Shown in pieces: positions 17,456 to 25,155 of a stretch of DNA of 32,766 nucleotides. The notes under the pieces were generated by a model. It was not told the DNA's origin, ran no database searches, and saw only the letters and a list, made by a program, of their open reading frames with translations. Origin of the DNA: JBFWNZ01 sp050250795 (lineage in GTDB: Bacteria; Pseudomonadota; Alphaproteobacteria; UBA8366); the NCBI GenBank assembly GCA_050250795.1, contig JBFWNZ010000002.1, positions 1 to 32,766 of the forward strand, given 5' to 3'. Positions within the stretch are counted from its first letter, which is position 1; each line of letters starts with the position of its first letter. Both the position numbers and the translations under genes were made by a program.

Positions 17456-17878
17456 ATGGCGCGAGACCCTGCGTCCCCAGATGAACGCATCGCCCAGCGG
17501 TGTCGTATCCTCGTGGTCGAAGACGACCTGCTCGTGGCGGATTTGGTCGCCGATATGCTGGAAGAACTCGATTACATCCCGGTCGGGCCGGCCCCGAGTC
17601 TGGAACGCGCGTACGAGCTGTTGGAGCACGAAGCTCTCGACGGCGCCATTCTCGACTTGAACCTGAACGGCGTGCCTGTCTTTCCCTTGGCGGAACGCTG
17701 CCTTGCATTGAACATACCCGTGGTCCTCGCCACCGGATATGCCGACAAGTCGATCATGCCGGAAAGCTGTCGCGATCTCCCGAGCCTGGAAAAGCCTTTC
17801 CATTTCGAGACCTTGAGAGCGACCCTCCAAACCGCGCTGCTACAGTCGTCGCGAACAGGCTGCACCGTTCCGGAGTGA
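17456..17878 (+). CDS. Single-domain response regulator
   Basis: 140-residue receiver with ILVVEDDLLVADLVADMLEELDY, phospho-acceptor D67 (GAILDLNLNG) and K113 (LEKPFHFETL). The pattern is that of receivers found as partners of HWE-type or PAS-containing kinases in rhizobia and Rhodospirillales. There is no output domain. A weak ribosome site (GAAGG) precedes the ATG. It follows the OmpR-type gene after 103 bases that show no clear terminator, so it could be co-transcribed or have its own promoter. Confidence 0.9.
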   Translation: MARDPASPDERIAQRCRILVVEDDLLVADLVADMLEELDYIPVGPAPSLERAYELLEHEALDGAILDLNLNGVPVFPLAERCLALNIPVVLATGYADKSIMPESCRDLPSLEKPFHFETLRATLQTALLQSSRTGCTVPE

Positions 17879-17944
17879 CGGCTCTCCGCCAGGATCGACC
17901 GGACTCCTCGCCGCCGCAGAATGCCGTCGAAGCGCCCGAGCATG

Positions 17945-17969
17945 GGAACTCTGGCATGGGGCGAGAGTT
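17945..17969 (+). promoter_or_regulatory. Candidate EcfG-type promoter for the DUF3008 gene
   Basis: GGAAC at 17945-17949, then 16 bases, then AGTT at 17966-17969. The alphaproteobacterial general-stress consensus is GGAAC-N16/17-CGTT, so one base of the -10 differs. It lies 44 bases before the DUF3008 start codon, a sensible leader length. Confidence 0.4.
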
Positions 17970-18013
17970 TGGGTGGGGCATTGCGGCAATTCCATTCGGA
18001 AGGAGGGACGGCC

Positions 18014-18199
18014 ATGCCCGCGAAATCGAAGGCACAGCAGATGGCGGCAGGTGCGGCTTTGGCCGCAAAGGAAGGTCGGAGGAAGAAATCCGATCTGCGG
18101 GGCGCTTCGAAGGACATGTACGAATCGATGAGCAGGCAGCAGCTCGATGAGCTTGCGTCGACCCCGCGTAAGAACCTTCCGCGCCGCAAATCGGATTAG
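18014..18199 (+). CDS. Small DUF3008-family protein
   Basis: 61-residue basic protein, MPAKSKAQQMAAGAALAAKE at the start and SDLRGASKDMYESMS in the middle, which I recognise as the DUF3008 family of small conserved proteobacterial proteins; its function is not known. It has an excellent ribosome site (GGAGGGAC, 5 bases before the ATG), which fixes the start; the frame is open further upstream without such a site. Its TAG stop overlaps the TAA stop of the convergent LysR gene (18196-18199). An EcfG-like promoter lies upstream, suggesting stress induction. Confidence 0.88.
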   Translation: MPAKSKAQQMAAGAALAAKEGRRKKSDLRGASKDMYESMSRQQLDELASTPRKNLPRRKSD

Positions 18200-19104
18200 G
18201 ACACGCCTTGGCGGATGCGCGCGACGACCCATTCGCGGAATGCAGAGAGCGCCGGCTCGGCACGACGGGACGGCTCGCAGACGAAATAATAGGCGCCCGG
18301 TGTGCTGAGCGGCTCCGGGAAGGGAATGACCAGCCGTCCCGCGCGCAGATCGTCGGCAACCAGGACTTCATCGGCCAGGGCCACGCCCAGACGCTCGACG
18401 GCCGCTTGGGTCGCGAAATGCCGCGTCTCGAAGGTCAGATTCCCAGCCGGAACAAGGTCCGGCAGACCGGCTTGTGCCAGCCAGAGGGCCCAATCGTCGG
18501 GGCGTACACGCGCATGCAGCAATCGGTAGGAAGCTAAGTCGGCAGCCGTCGCCAGAGGTTTGTCGAGCGTCTCCAATCCAGGTGCGCATACAGGCACCAA
18601 ACGCTCGGCATACAGCCGGACCGCTTCCAGCCCAGGCCAGTCGCCCTCACCGAAACGAAAAGCGCAGTCGATATCGTCACGCGCGAAATCGGCATGCCAG
18701 TCGGTCGTTGCGATCCGGACCTCCACATCGGGGTTCGCCGCGTAGAATTCGTGCAGATGCGGCAGCAGCCAGCGCATCGCGATGCTGGGAAACACGCTGA
18801 CCGTAATGCGACGGTGACGGTGCCTGTCGCGAAATGCAGCAAGGGTTCCGGCAATCCGGTCGAAGCCATCCGTGAGGCCAGGCAACAAGCCTTGCCCATC
18901 GGGCGTCAGTTCGATTCCACGATTGGTCCGCCGGAACAGCGCCGTCCCAAGCCATGCCTCCAGCTGACGCACCTGATGGCTGATCGCCGAGGGCGTCACG
19001 CACAATTCATCGGCGGCCGTGATGAAGCTGCCATGGCGCGCCGCCGTCTCGAACGCTTTCAACGCGCGCAATGACGGCAACCGATCCGCCGGCCCCTGCG
19101 TCAT
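18196..19104 (-). CDS. LysR-family transcriptional regulator, GcvA-like
   Basis: 302 residues. N-terminal winged helix-turn-helix (about 8-68): LPSLRALKAFETAARHGSFI then AADELCVTPSAISHQVRQLE, LFRRTNRGIELT. The effector-binding domain (about 95-300) has ITVSVFPSIAMRWLLPHL and the sequence order typical of the GcvA/AmpR branch. The frame remains open to 19551, overlapping the deacetylase gene; I start at ATG 19104, with GGAGGAAC in front. It lies 47 bases downstream of the deacetylase-nitrilase pair and on the same strand, so it may be co-transcribed and regulate that pair. Its effector is unknown. Confidence 0.93.
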   Translation of the reverse strand: MTQGPADRLPSLRALKAFETAARHGSFITAADELCVTPSAISHQVRQLEAWLGTALFRRTNRGIELTPDGQGLLPGLTDGFDRIAGTLAAFRDRHRHRRITVSVFPSIAMRWLLPHLHEFYAANPDVEVRIATTDWHADFARDDIDCAFRFGEGDWPGLEAVRLYAERLVPVCAPGLETLDKPLATAADLASYRLLHARVRPDDWALWLAQAGLPDLVPAGNLTFETRHFATQAAVERLGVALADEVLVADDLRAGRLVIPFPEPLSTPGAYYFVCEPSRRAEPALSAFREWVVARIRQGVS

Positions 19105-19151
19105 TCCCGTTCCTCCAGCCGCTGCGGGCTGGATTGTAGCGCATCGGGCGA

Positions 19152-19805
19152 TCAGGCGCGGCCGGTTCCCACATAGCCCTCCAGGCTGCCGACCAGGGCG
19201 CCACGGCGGATCGGCATGCTGTGCGGCGGAAACTCCTGGACGATCTCGACCCCTTCGTCGCGCAATCGATGCAGCAAACTGTCGAGATGCCGCATCGCGT
19301 CGTTCTCGGTATCGCGAACGGCCAGGACGGTCCACGGCTTCCGCGCCGCCTCGGTCATCACCATGTCGACCCAGCTGTCGCGATTCTTCCATTCCTTCGG
19401 CGACAGATCCCACAGGACGCAGGTGAAGCCGCGCCCCATCAGATGCTCCACAGCCCGTCCATTCAGCAGGCGCGTGTCGGTGATCCCGCCGGCGCCGAAG
19501 GGCCGGTACATCGGTTCCGGGCAACCGAGATCCCCGATCGCCGCCGCGCACAGGTCGATCTCCGGAACCGCGTCCTCAGGGTTCTCCATCCATCCCATCG
19601 GCGTCTCGTGGGCATAGGAATGACCGCCGAGCCAGTGCTCTTCGGCGACAGCGCGTTCCGCCGCACGCCTTGCCTCCGGCTGCTCGATCTTGCGGCCGAT
19701 CACAAAGAAACTGGATTTCACGCCATGCCGGGCGAGCACGTCCAGCACATGGTTGGTTGCAACCGGGTCCGGACCGTCGTCGAAGCTGAGCGTCATGCGG
19801 GTCAT
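19152..19805 (-). CDS. CE4-fold (NodB/polysaccharide deacetylase) family protein with altered motif 5
   Basis: 217 residues, a single NodB-homology domain without a signal peptide, so cytoplasmic. Motif 1 is TLSFDDGPDP (catalytic D9, metal D10), motif 2 is HSYAH (metal ligands H62 and H66), and motif 3 is YRPFGAG (R101, P102). Motif 4 corresponds to LWDLSPKEW. Motif 5, normally LxH with a catalytic His, appears as VLAVRDTEND, with no His in place. The fold also includes allantoinase PuuE and chitooligosaccharide deacetylases, so an amide substrate is likely but unspecified. It overlaps the nitrilase stop by 4 bases (ATGA), implying a shared pathway. Confidence 0.85.
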   Translation of the reverse strand: MTRMTLSFDDGPDPVATNHVLDVLARHGVKSSFFVIGRKIEQPEARRAAERAVAEEHWLGGHSYAHETPMGWMENPEDAVPEIDLCAAAIGDLGCPEPMYRPFGAGGITDTRLLNGRAVEHLMGRGFTCVLWDLSPKEWKNRDSWVDMVMTEAARKPWTVLAVRDTENDAMRHLDSLLHRLRDEGVEIVQEFPPHSMPIRRGALVGSLEGYVGTGRA

Positions 19806-20773
19806 GGAACGGAACCTTCCTTTTCGTCATGTCTGTTGGCGTCCTCATCCCCTTCGAGGACTAGAGGACGCTGCGCCCGACGGTTCAGATGCAGGCGAAC
19901 CACATCCGGGCGCGCATAGTGGCCGGCGGAATCGACGAGTTGCTTCCAGTCGCCGATGGCGGCTGGATCGATCTCCGCATAGATCAATGTTTCCGCATCG
20001 GGTTCGGCGCGGGCCAGATAGCGCCCGCCCGGCGCCACGATGGCAGAACAGCCGCCGCCCGGACGAAGCCGGTGCACGCTGCCGCCCTCGCCCAGAGCCG
20101 CGATGATCTCCGGCGTCAGTATGGCCGTGGCGCTGACGACGAAGCACTGACCTTCAAAGGCATAATGCCGGACTGCCGCATCGACGATCTCGTCGATCCA
20201 GGGCATCCCGCCCGGCCAGTTGGCGACATGCAGTTCCTCACCCTGGGCCTGAACCGCATAACGGAACAGGGCATTGCCGTGCTCGTAGCAGATCAGCCCG
20301 CCCAGCGTTCCGAGCGGCGTCCGGAAGACGGCTAGGTCCGATCCGTCGCCACGCCCCCAGGTCATGCGCTCGTGATGCGTCGGCACCAGCTTGCGGTGCC
20401 GGCCGAGGATGTCGCCGCCTTCGCCGATGAATAGCTGGGTATTGTACAGCGTGCCGCCATCGCGTTCGTTGATGCCGACCGCGACGTGACATTTCGCGCC
20501 GCGCGCCGCCTTGCACAAGGCCTGGACCGCCGGCCCCGGCACCGTGACGGCCTGTTCGTAAAGCGGGCGGAAGAAGCGGTTCCGGCTGCCCAGCGGATCG
20601 TGGACCAAGGTCCAGTAGGGATAGCCGGGAATAAATGTTTCCGGGAAAACGATCAGCCGCGACCCGGCTTGCCCCGCCTCGCGGATCGCGTCGCATGCCT
20701 TCTGCACCGTCGCATCGCGATCGAGAAAGACCGGGGCGAGTTGCGCGGCCGCCGCGATGTATCGTTCCCGCAT
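19802..20773 (-). CDS. Nitrilase-family hydrolase
   Basis: 323 residues of the carbon-nitrogen hydrolase superfamily. The catalytic triad is E45 (VFPETFIPGYPYW), K128 (RHRKLVPTHHER) and C162 (GGLICYEHGNALF). FPETFIPGYPYW, KLVPTHHERMTWGRGDG and the C-terminal part resemble true nitrilases (nitrile to carboxylate plus ammonia) more than the amidase branches, with CYEH in place of the common CWEH/CWEN. It starts at ATG 20773 with only a weak ribosome site and is divergent from the gene at 21013 across 239 bases. It is first in a minus-strand unit with the CE4-fold gene and LysR. The true substrate, whether a nitrile, cyanide or an amide, cannot be read from the sequence. Confidence 0.9.
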   Translation of the reverse strand: MRERYIAAAAQLAPVFLDRDATVQKACDAIREAGQAGSRLIVFPETFIPGYPYWTLVHDPLGSRNRFFRPLYEQAVTVPGPAVQALCKAARGAKCHVAVGINERDGGTLYNTQLFIGEGGDILGRHRKLVPTHHERMTWGRGDGSDLAVFRTPLGTLGGLICYEHGNALFRYAVQAQGEELHVANWPGGMPWIDEIVDAAVRHYAFEGQCFVVSATAILTPEIIAALGEGGSVHRLRPGGGCSAIVAPGGRYLARAEPDAETLIYAEIDPAAIGDWKQLVDSAGHYARPDVVRLHLNRRAQRPLVLEGDEDANRHDEKEGSVP

Positions 20774-21012
20774 GGCTGTTCCGTCATTGGCTGAAAGTCG
20801 ACTCAGGCTCGCCGATCCGTCGACCTGCCGGCAACCGGGAATTTCTCGGCTCGTCGCGAGGAAAATTCAGCTCGGAACCATATCCACAAAGGTTTCGGAA
20901 TGAGAGAATTTCACCGCAGAAGGAGAACTTCTCGCTTCGCGCGCCCTGAACGGCACTTTACCGTCGAAGGTGGCTACATGCGGCAGCAAACCGCCGCTAT
21001 AGGGAGGACGTC
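20774..21012. promoter_or_regulatory. Divergent promoter region, nitrilase versus oxidase-fold gene
   Basis: A 239-base gene-free stretch between two divergent starts. It contains a near-palindrome GAATTTCTCG (20839-20848) against CGAGGAAAATTC (20857-20868) and a small inverted repeat AGAAG-GAGAA-CTTCT (20918-20932). Either could be an operator, for example for the LysR protein, but no clear promoter boxes are visible. Confidence 0.35.
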
Positions 21013-21567
21013 ATGTCGCGCTTCTATGATTGCATCGACGAGAAGTTCCGCCGCTTCATCGACGAGCAGCACATGTTCTTTGTCGCGACCGCGCCGTCGG
21101 AAGGGCGGGTCAACTTGTCGCCGAAGGGTCTCGACACCTTCCGCGTCATCGACGACCGCACGGTCGCCTATCTCGACCTGACCGGAAGCGGCAACGAGAC
21201 GGCGGCACATGTCCTGGAGAACGGCCGCATCACCTTCATGTTCGTCAGCTTCACGCGGAACGCGATGATCCTGCGTCTGTATGGCAAGGCGAGAGCGGTT
21301 CAGCCGTCCGATGCGGAATGGGGAGAGCAAGCGGCCCAGTTCCCGCGCATTCCAGGCATGCGGCAGATATTCGTGGCCGACATCGATTCGATTCAGACCT
21401 CCTGCGGCTACGGCGTGCCGGAATACGAGCACAGCAAGGAACGCACGACGCTTCAGAAATTCGCCATCGCCAAACAGGCCGACGGCATGCGGCAATACTG
21501 GGAAGACAACAACCTGACCAGTATCGACGGCCTGCCGACTGGTCTCGAGCTCGGTGAACGCCCGTGA
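21013..21567 (+). CDS. Pyridoxamine 5'-phosphate oxidase-fold (flavin-binding split-barrel) protein
   Basis: 184 residues. The split-barrel signature is seen in FVATAPSEGRVNLSPKGLDTFRVIDDRTVAYLDL and GNETAAHVLENGRITFMFV, followed by RLYGKARAV. This is the general pyridoxamine-phosphate-oxidase-like family that binds FMN or a related cofactor; it lacks what would be needed to call it PdxH, so the reaction is unknown. Excellent ribosome site GGGAGGACGTC before the ATG. Its stop overlaps the GTG start of the RraA-family gene (GTGA), so the two are translated together. Confidence 0.88.
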   Translation: MSRFYDCIDEKFRRFIDEQHMFFVATAPSEGRVNLSPKGLDTFRVIDDRTVAYLDLTGSGNETAAHVLENGRITFMFVSFTRNAMILRLYGKARAVQPSDAEWGEQAAQFPRIPGMRQIFVADIDSIQTSCGYGVPEYEHSKERTTLQKFAIAKQADGMRQYWEDNNLTSIDGLPTGLELGERP

Positions 21568-22226
21568 CCGACCGGACCATTCTCGACGGCTTCCGGTCGC
21601 TCTCCATCGCCGCCGTCGCCGACGCGCTGGACGAAGTGACCGGCGAGCGGTGCTTCATGGATTCCTGCATCGCACCGCGCATCCGCAGCGGGCGCATTCT
21701 CGGACCGGCAGCCACCGTCATGACCGCGCCCACCGGCGAGCGGGCGGTCCACGCTGCCACGATGAAGGTCATCGACGAAGCGCCGCCGGGCAGCGTGATG
21801 GTTTTGGGAGTGGAGGACGAGCGCAACGCCGCGATCTGGGATTCGGTCTGGAGTGCCGCCGCAGCTGCGCGCGGACTGGCCGGTGCCGTCACCGACGGCG
21901 CCGTGCGCGATCTTGCCCGTATCCGCGCGATGGACGGCTTCGAGGTCTTCGCGGCCGCCGTCACGCCGGGAGCCGGCTTCGGGCGCATCAAGAGCCTGGT
22001 CGGAAATGCGGAGATCGAGTGCGGGGGGCTGATCGTCCGCCCGGGCGACCTGATCCTGGGCGACATCGACGGCGTGCTGGCCATCCCGCAGGACAAGGCG
22101 GCGGCGGTCCTCGCCGCGGCTCAGGAGATCGAACGGCAGATCGACGATCTCGTTTCGACCGCCGCGGCATCCGGCTCGACGAGAGAAGCGATGCAGCGAC
22201 ACTGGCCCCGGCGCGGCGGCCATTGA
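21564..22226 (+). CDS. RraA-family protein (HMG/CHA aldolase or demethylmenaquinone-methyltransferase-like fold)
   Basis: 220 residues, GTG start coupled to the previous gene. The family core GLAGAVTDGAVRDLARI carries the substrate- and metal-binding R115 and D116, and GDLILGDIDGVLAIPQ is the conserved beta-hairpin region. Proteins of this fold include 4-hydroxy-4-methyl-2-oxoglutarate aldolase, oxaloacetate decarboxylases and the RNase E inhibitor RraA; outside enterobacteria an aldolase or decarboxylase role is more likely. The stop is 4 bases from that of the convergent spoVR gene with no terminator between. Confidence 0.9.
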   Translation: MTDRTILDGFRSLSIAAVADALDEVTGERCFMDSCIAPRIRSGRILGPAATVMTAPTGERAVHAATMKVIDEAPPGSVMVLGVEDERNAAIWDSVWSAAAAARGLAGAVTDGAVRDLARIRAMDGFEVFAAAVTPGAGFGRIKSLVGNAEIECGGLIVRPGDLILGDIDGVLAIPQDKAAAVLAAAQEIERQIDDLVSTAAASGSTREAMQRHWPRRGGH

Positions 22227-22230
22227 ACCG

Positions 22231-23781
22231 TCAGGGCTGCTGTTCGTGCTCCGCCAGCTTCTTCCCGTCAGCGTCCACCTCGCGCAGGATCACGCGATAG
22301 CCCCATAACGCACTGAGATGCCGTAACACGCGGCGCGCTTCCAGTGCGTCCAGCATGTGGCCCTCATGGACCATGTGCTGAACAAGCAGGCAGCGATCGC
22401 TGTCCAGCGCCGCATCCACCACCTCGATACGCGGGGAATTCACCGCTGGGTCGTAGTAGGAGGCTAGCGCCCGACGCACCCGCATGTATCCGCGCTCGTT
22501 ATGGATCGCATCGACCAGAATGCCGCTGTCCTCACGGGCATCCGCGATCTTGAACAGCCGCATGCTGCGCATCAGGCTCGGCGAGAGGTACTGGAGGATG
22601 AAACTCTCATCCCGGAAATCCGCCCAGGCGCGCCGCAGCGTCTCGATGGGCCGCCCATTGCCGGCGAAATCCGGAAACCACTCCCTGTCCTCCTGCGTCG
22701 GTTCGGTGCAGATGCGGGCGATGTCCCGCATCATGCCGAAGCCCAATGCATAAGGATTGATCCCCGAGAAACGCCGGTCGTTGAACGCCGGCTGGGAGAT
22801 CACGCTGGAATGCAGATGCAGGAACTCCAGCATCTGCCCCTCGCTGAGCCGGCCGCGCTCGTGCAGCCGACTCATGATCTCGTAGTGGCACCAGCAGGCA
22901 CAGCCCTCGTTCATCATTTTGGTCTGCTTCTGCGGCTCGAAATATGTAGCGATGGTCCGCACGATGCGGATCAGTTCGCGCTCCCAACCGGCCAGCTTCG
23001 GTGCATGCTTCTCCAGGAAATACAGAAGATTTTCTTCGGGCAGACCCAACGCGCTGTGCTTGAGCATCTCCTCGGGCCGCACGTCGCCGCCCGCCTCGCT
23101 CGGCCGGGGCACGGTGCGCCAGAGGTCGTTATAGGACTGGCGCTCCGCCTCCATGCGCTGCTGCGCGCGGGCGCGCTCTATCTCGATCTGGGGGCGGCTG
23201 CGGCGCCCGTACCGGTCGATGCCATGGTCGGACAGCGCATGCGCCGCGTCGAGCACCCGTTCGACCGCCTTGAAGCCGTGCCGCTCCTCGCACTCGGCGA
23301 CGAAGCGCTTGGCGAAAGCCAGATAATCGAGGATCGCGCCGGCATCCGACCACTGCCGGAAGACCTGGTTGTTCTTGAAGAAATGGTTGTGTCCCATGGC
23401 CGCATGGGCGAGCACCGTCGCCTGCATGGTCATGGTGTTCTCTTCCATGATGTAGCAGAGGCTGGGATCGGAATTGATCACGATCTCCAGCGCGAGACCG
23501 CTGAGCCCCTTGCGATATGAGGCCTCATGCTGGGCGAAGCGCTTGCCGAAGGACCAGTGCCTGTACATCAGCGGCACGCCCACCGAGGCATAGGCATCGA
23601 GCATCTGCTCGGCCGTGATGACCTCGATCTGGGTGCGGTAGATGTCGAGGCCCAATTCCCCAAGCGCGATCTCCTCGATCGCGTCGTAGGTGCGCTGGAT
23701 CAGGTCGAAGGTCCAGTCGGGCCCCTCGAACAACAGCCCCTTGTCCGATGCGATGGCCGGGGCGGCAGTGGGGGCGGTCAC
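22231..23781 (-). CDS. spoVR: SpoVR/YcgB family protein
   Basis: 516 residues, the full size of the SpoVR family, with recognisable stretches WSFGKRFAQHEASYRKGLSG, LCYIMEENTMTMQATVLAHA, HNHFFKNN, NEGCACWCHYEIMSRLHERG and INPYALGFGMMRDI. The biochemical role is unknown; in many proteobacteria it is produced in stress or stationary phase with PrkA and YeaH. It starts at GTG 23781, overlapping the yeaH stop (GTGA), and is the last gene of the prkA-yeaH-spoVR operon. The organism need not sporulate; the name comes from Bacillus. Confidence 0.97.
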   Translation of the reverse strand: MTAPTAAPAIASDKGLLFEGPDWTFDLIQRTYDAIEEIALGELGLDIYRTQIEVITAEQMLDAYASVGVPLMYRHWSFGKRFAQHEASYRKGLSGLALEIVINSDPSLCYIMEENTMTMQATVLAHAAMGHNHFFKNNQVFRQWSDAGAILDYLAFAKRFVAECEERHGFKAVERVLDAAHALSDHGIDRYGRRSRPQIEIERARAQQRMEAERQSYNDLWRTVPRPSEAGGDVRPEEMLKHSALGLPEENLLYFLEKHAPKLAGWERELIRIVRTIATYFEPQKQTKMMNEGCACWCHYEIMSRLHERGRLSEGQMLEFLHLHSSVISQPAFNDRRFSGINPYALGFGMMRDIARICTEPTQEDREWFPDFAGNGRPIETLRRAWADFRDESFILQYLSPSLMRSMRLFKIADAREDSGILVDAIHNERGYMRVRRALASYYDPAVNSPRIEVVDAALDSDRCLLVQHMVHEGHMLDALEARRVLRHLSALWGYRVILREVDADGKKLAEHEQQP

Positions 23782-25103
23782 GGAGCGGCTCCTTCACGGC
23801 TGAAGAGACCCCGAAAGACCGGATAGATGTCGCGCGGATGCGAAATCCGCCGGACCGCGAAGTTCGCCTGCGTTTCCGCCACCGGCGCGTAACCGGTCCA
23901 CAACTCCGTCTCGCTCACGCCCATCAGTTCGCCGGGGATGCCGCTGCCGCCGCCGACCTCGACATAAGCCGCGTACTGGCACAGCGGCAGAACCTGCTCA
24001 CGCAGCAGCCGCGCGCAATGCGGCACGTCGCTGGGCAGGTCGTCGCCATCCGAAGCCTGCGCCAGATAGATGTTCCATTCGCTGACCGGGTAACGGTCAT
24101 GGACGATCTTCAGCATCTCCTCCAGGGCCGTGGATACCACCGTGCCGCCGGTTTCCCGCCCATAGAAGAAGGTCTCCTCGTCCACCTCGGCCGCTTCGCT
24201 CGTGTGCCGGATGAAGACCAGATCCACGCCGTCATAGTGCCGGTCGAGAAAGAGGTGCAGAAGCAGGAAGAAGCGCTTCGCCAGATCCTTGCGCGCCTCA
24301 TCCATCGAGGCCGAGACATCCATCAGGCAGAACATCACGGCCTGCGCAATCGGCTTGGGCACCCGCTCGTACCGGCGGAACCGCAGATCGATGGGATCGA
24401 TATAGGGGATGCGTTTGCGCTTGCGGTCCGCCCGCGCCAACATCGTCTCAAGTTCGGCGATCCGGCTCTCGCGACTGCTGCCGTCCGACGGCACGATCTC
24501 GCCCTTCCGCAGCCGGTCCAATTCCCCCTGGATCGCTTCGACCGCGGCAAGACCGGGCCGGCCCAACGCCGTTCGCCGTCCCTGTGAGCGGCGAAGCGTC
24601 TGGACGACGTTCAACCGGCTCTGCGGACCCGTGGTGGAGAACCCTGCCCGCTGCGGCTGCGGACTTTTCTCCGCCTTGATCTGCTGCTTGATCAAGTCGG
24701 GCAGTTCCAGATCCTCGAAGAACAGATCGAGGAACTCGTCGCGCGACAGGGCAAATCGGAAATCGTCTTCGCCCTTGCCGTCGGCTCCGGCCTCGCCCGA
24801 CCCTTTCCCATCTCCCTGGCCGTCGCCGCCGGACCGCGGAATCCGGTCGCCTTCGCTGAAGCGTTCGTTTCCGGGCAACACCCGCGTCCACCGGCCGGTC
24901 GACGGATCGTGCAGGAAGCGCGGTTCATGGATGCCGTCCGGCGAGATGGAGACATCCTCGCCGGAGGTCACGTCGGAAACGCTGCGCTTGCGCAGGCTGT
25001 CCGCTATGGACTCTCGAATCTGGTCGCGCGCCCGCTGAATGAAGCGTCGCCTGTTTCCCAGGCTGCGGCCCTTGGGGTTCAGGCGCCTGTCGATGATGTT
25101 CAT
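23778..25103 (-). CDS. yeaH: YeaH/DUF444 family von Willebrand-factor-A-like protein
   Basis: 441 residues. The N-terminus MNIIDRRLNPKGRSLGNRRR is diagnostic of the family. A Gly/Asp-rich flexible stretch (about 85-113) precedes the conserved middle. A VWA-like domain begins near 255, with a MIDAS metal site D262-x-S264-x-S266 in MDVSASMDE, T321 in GGT and D352 in SDGDD. Family members pair with PrkA; in E. coli, yeaG-yeaH responds to nitrogen starvation and stationary phase. The frame is open to 25223 but the family N-terminus fixes ATG 25103. It follows prkA after 52 bases and overlaps spoVR by 4. Confidence 0.96.
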   Translation of the reverse strand: MNIIDRRLNPKGRSLGNRRRFIQRARDQIRESIADSLRKRSVSDVTSGEDVSISPDGIHEPRFLHDPSTGRWTRVLPGNERFSEGDRIPRSGGDGQGDGKGSGEAGADGKGEDDFRFALSRDEFLDLFFEDLELPDLIKQQIKAEKSPQPQRAGFSTTGPQSRLNVVQTLRRSQGRRTALGRPGLAAVEAIQGELDRLRKGEIVPSDGSSRESRIAELETMLARADRKRKRIPYIDPIDLRFRRYERVPKPIAQAVMFCLMDVSASMDEARKDLAKRFFLLLHLFLDRHYDGVDLVFIRHTSEAAEVDEETFFYGRETGGTVVSTALEEMLKIVHDRYPVSEWNIYLAQASDGDDLPSDVPHCARLLREQVLPLCQYAAYVEVGGGSGIPGELMGVSETELWTGYAPVAETQANFAVRRISHPRDIYPVFRGLFSREGAAP

Positions 25104-25155
25104 GTCGTGCCGTCCAGATCTGCTGCGGGGAAAAGGCGGCGGGAGGGCCCCACCG

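Noticed and set aside
20874..20899. GGAAC-N17-CGGA before the oxidase-fold gene as an EcfG promoter
   Set aside because: Only two of four -10 bases match and it is 113 bases or more from the start codon.
22501..23520. Plus-strand open frame over spoVR
   Set aside because: Antisense to a well-recognised SpoVR protein, with no recognisable domain of its own.
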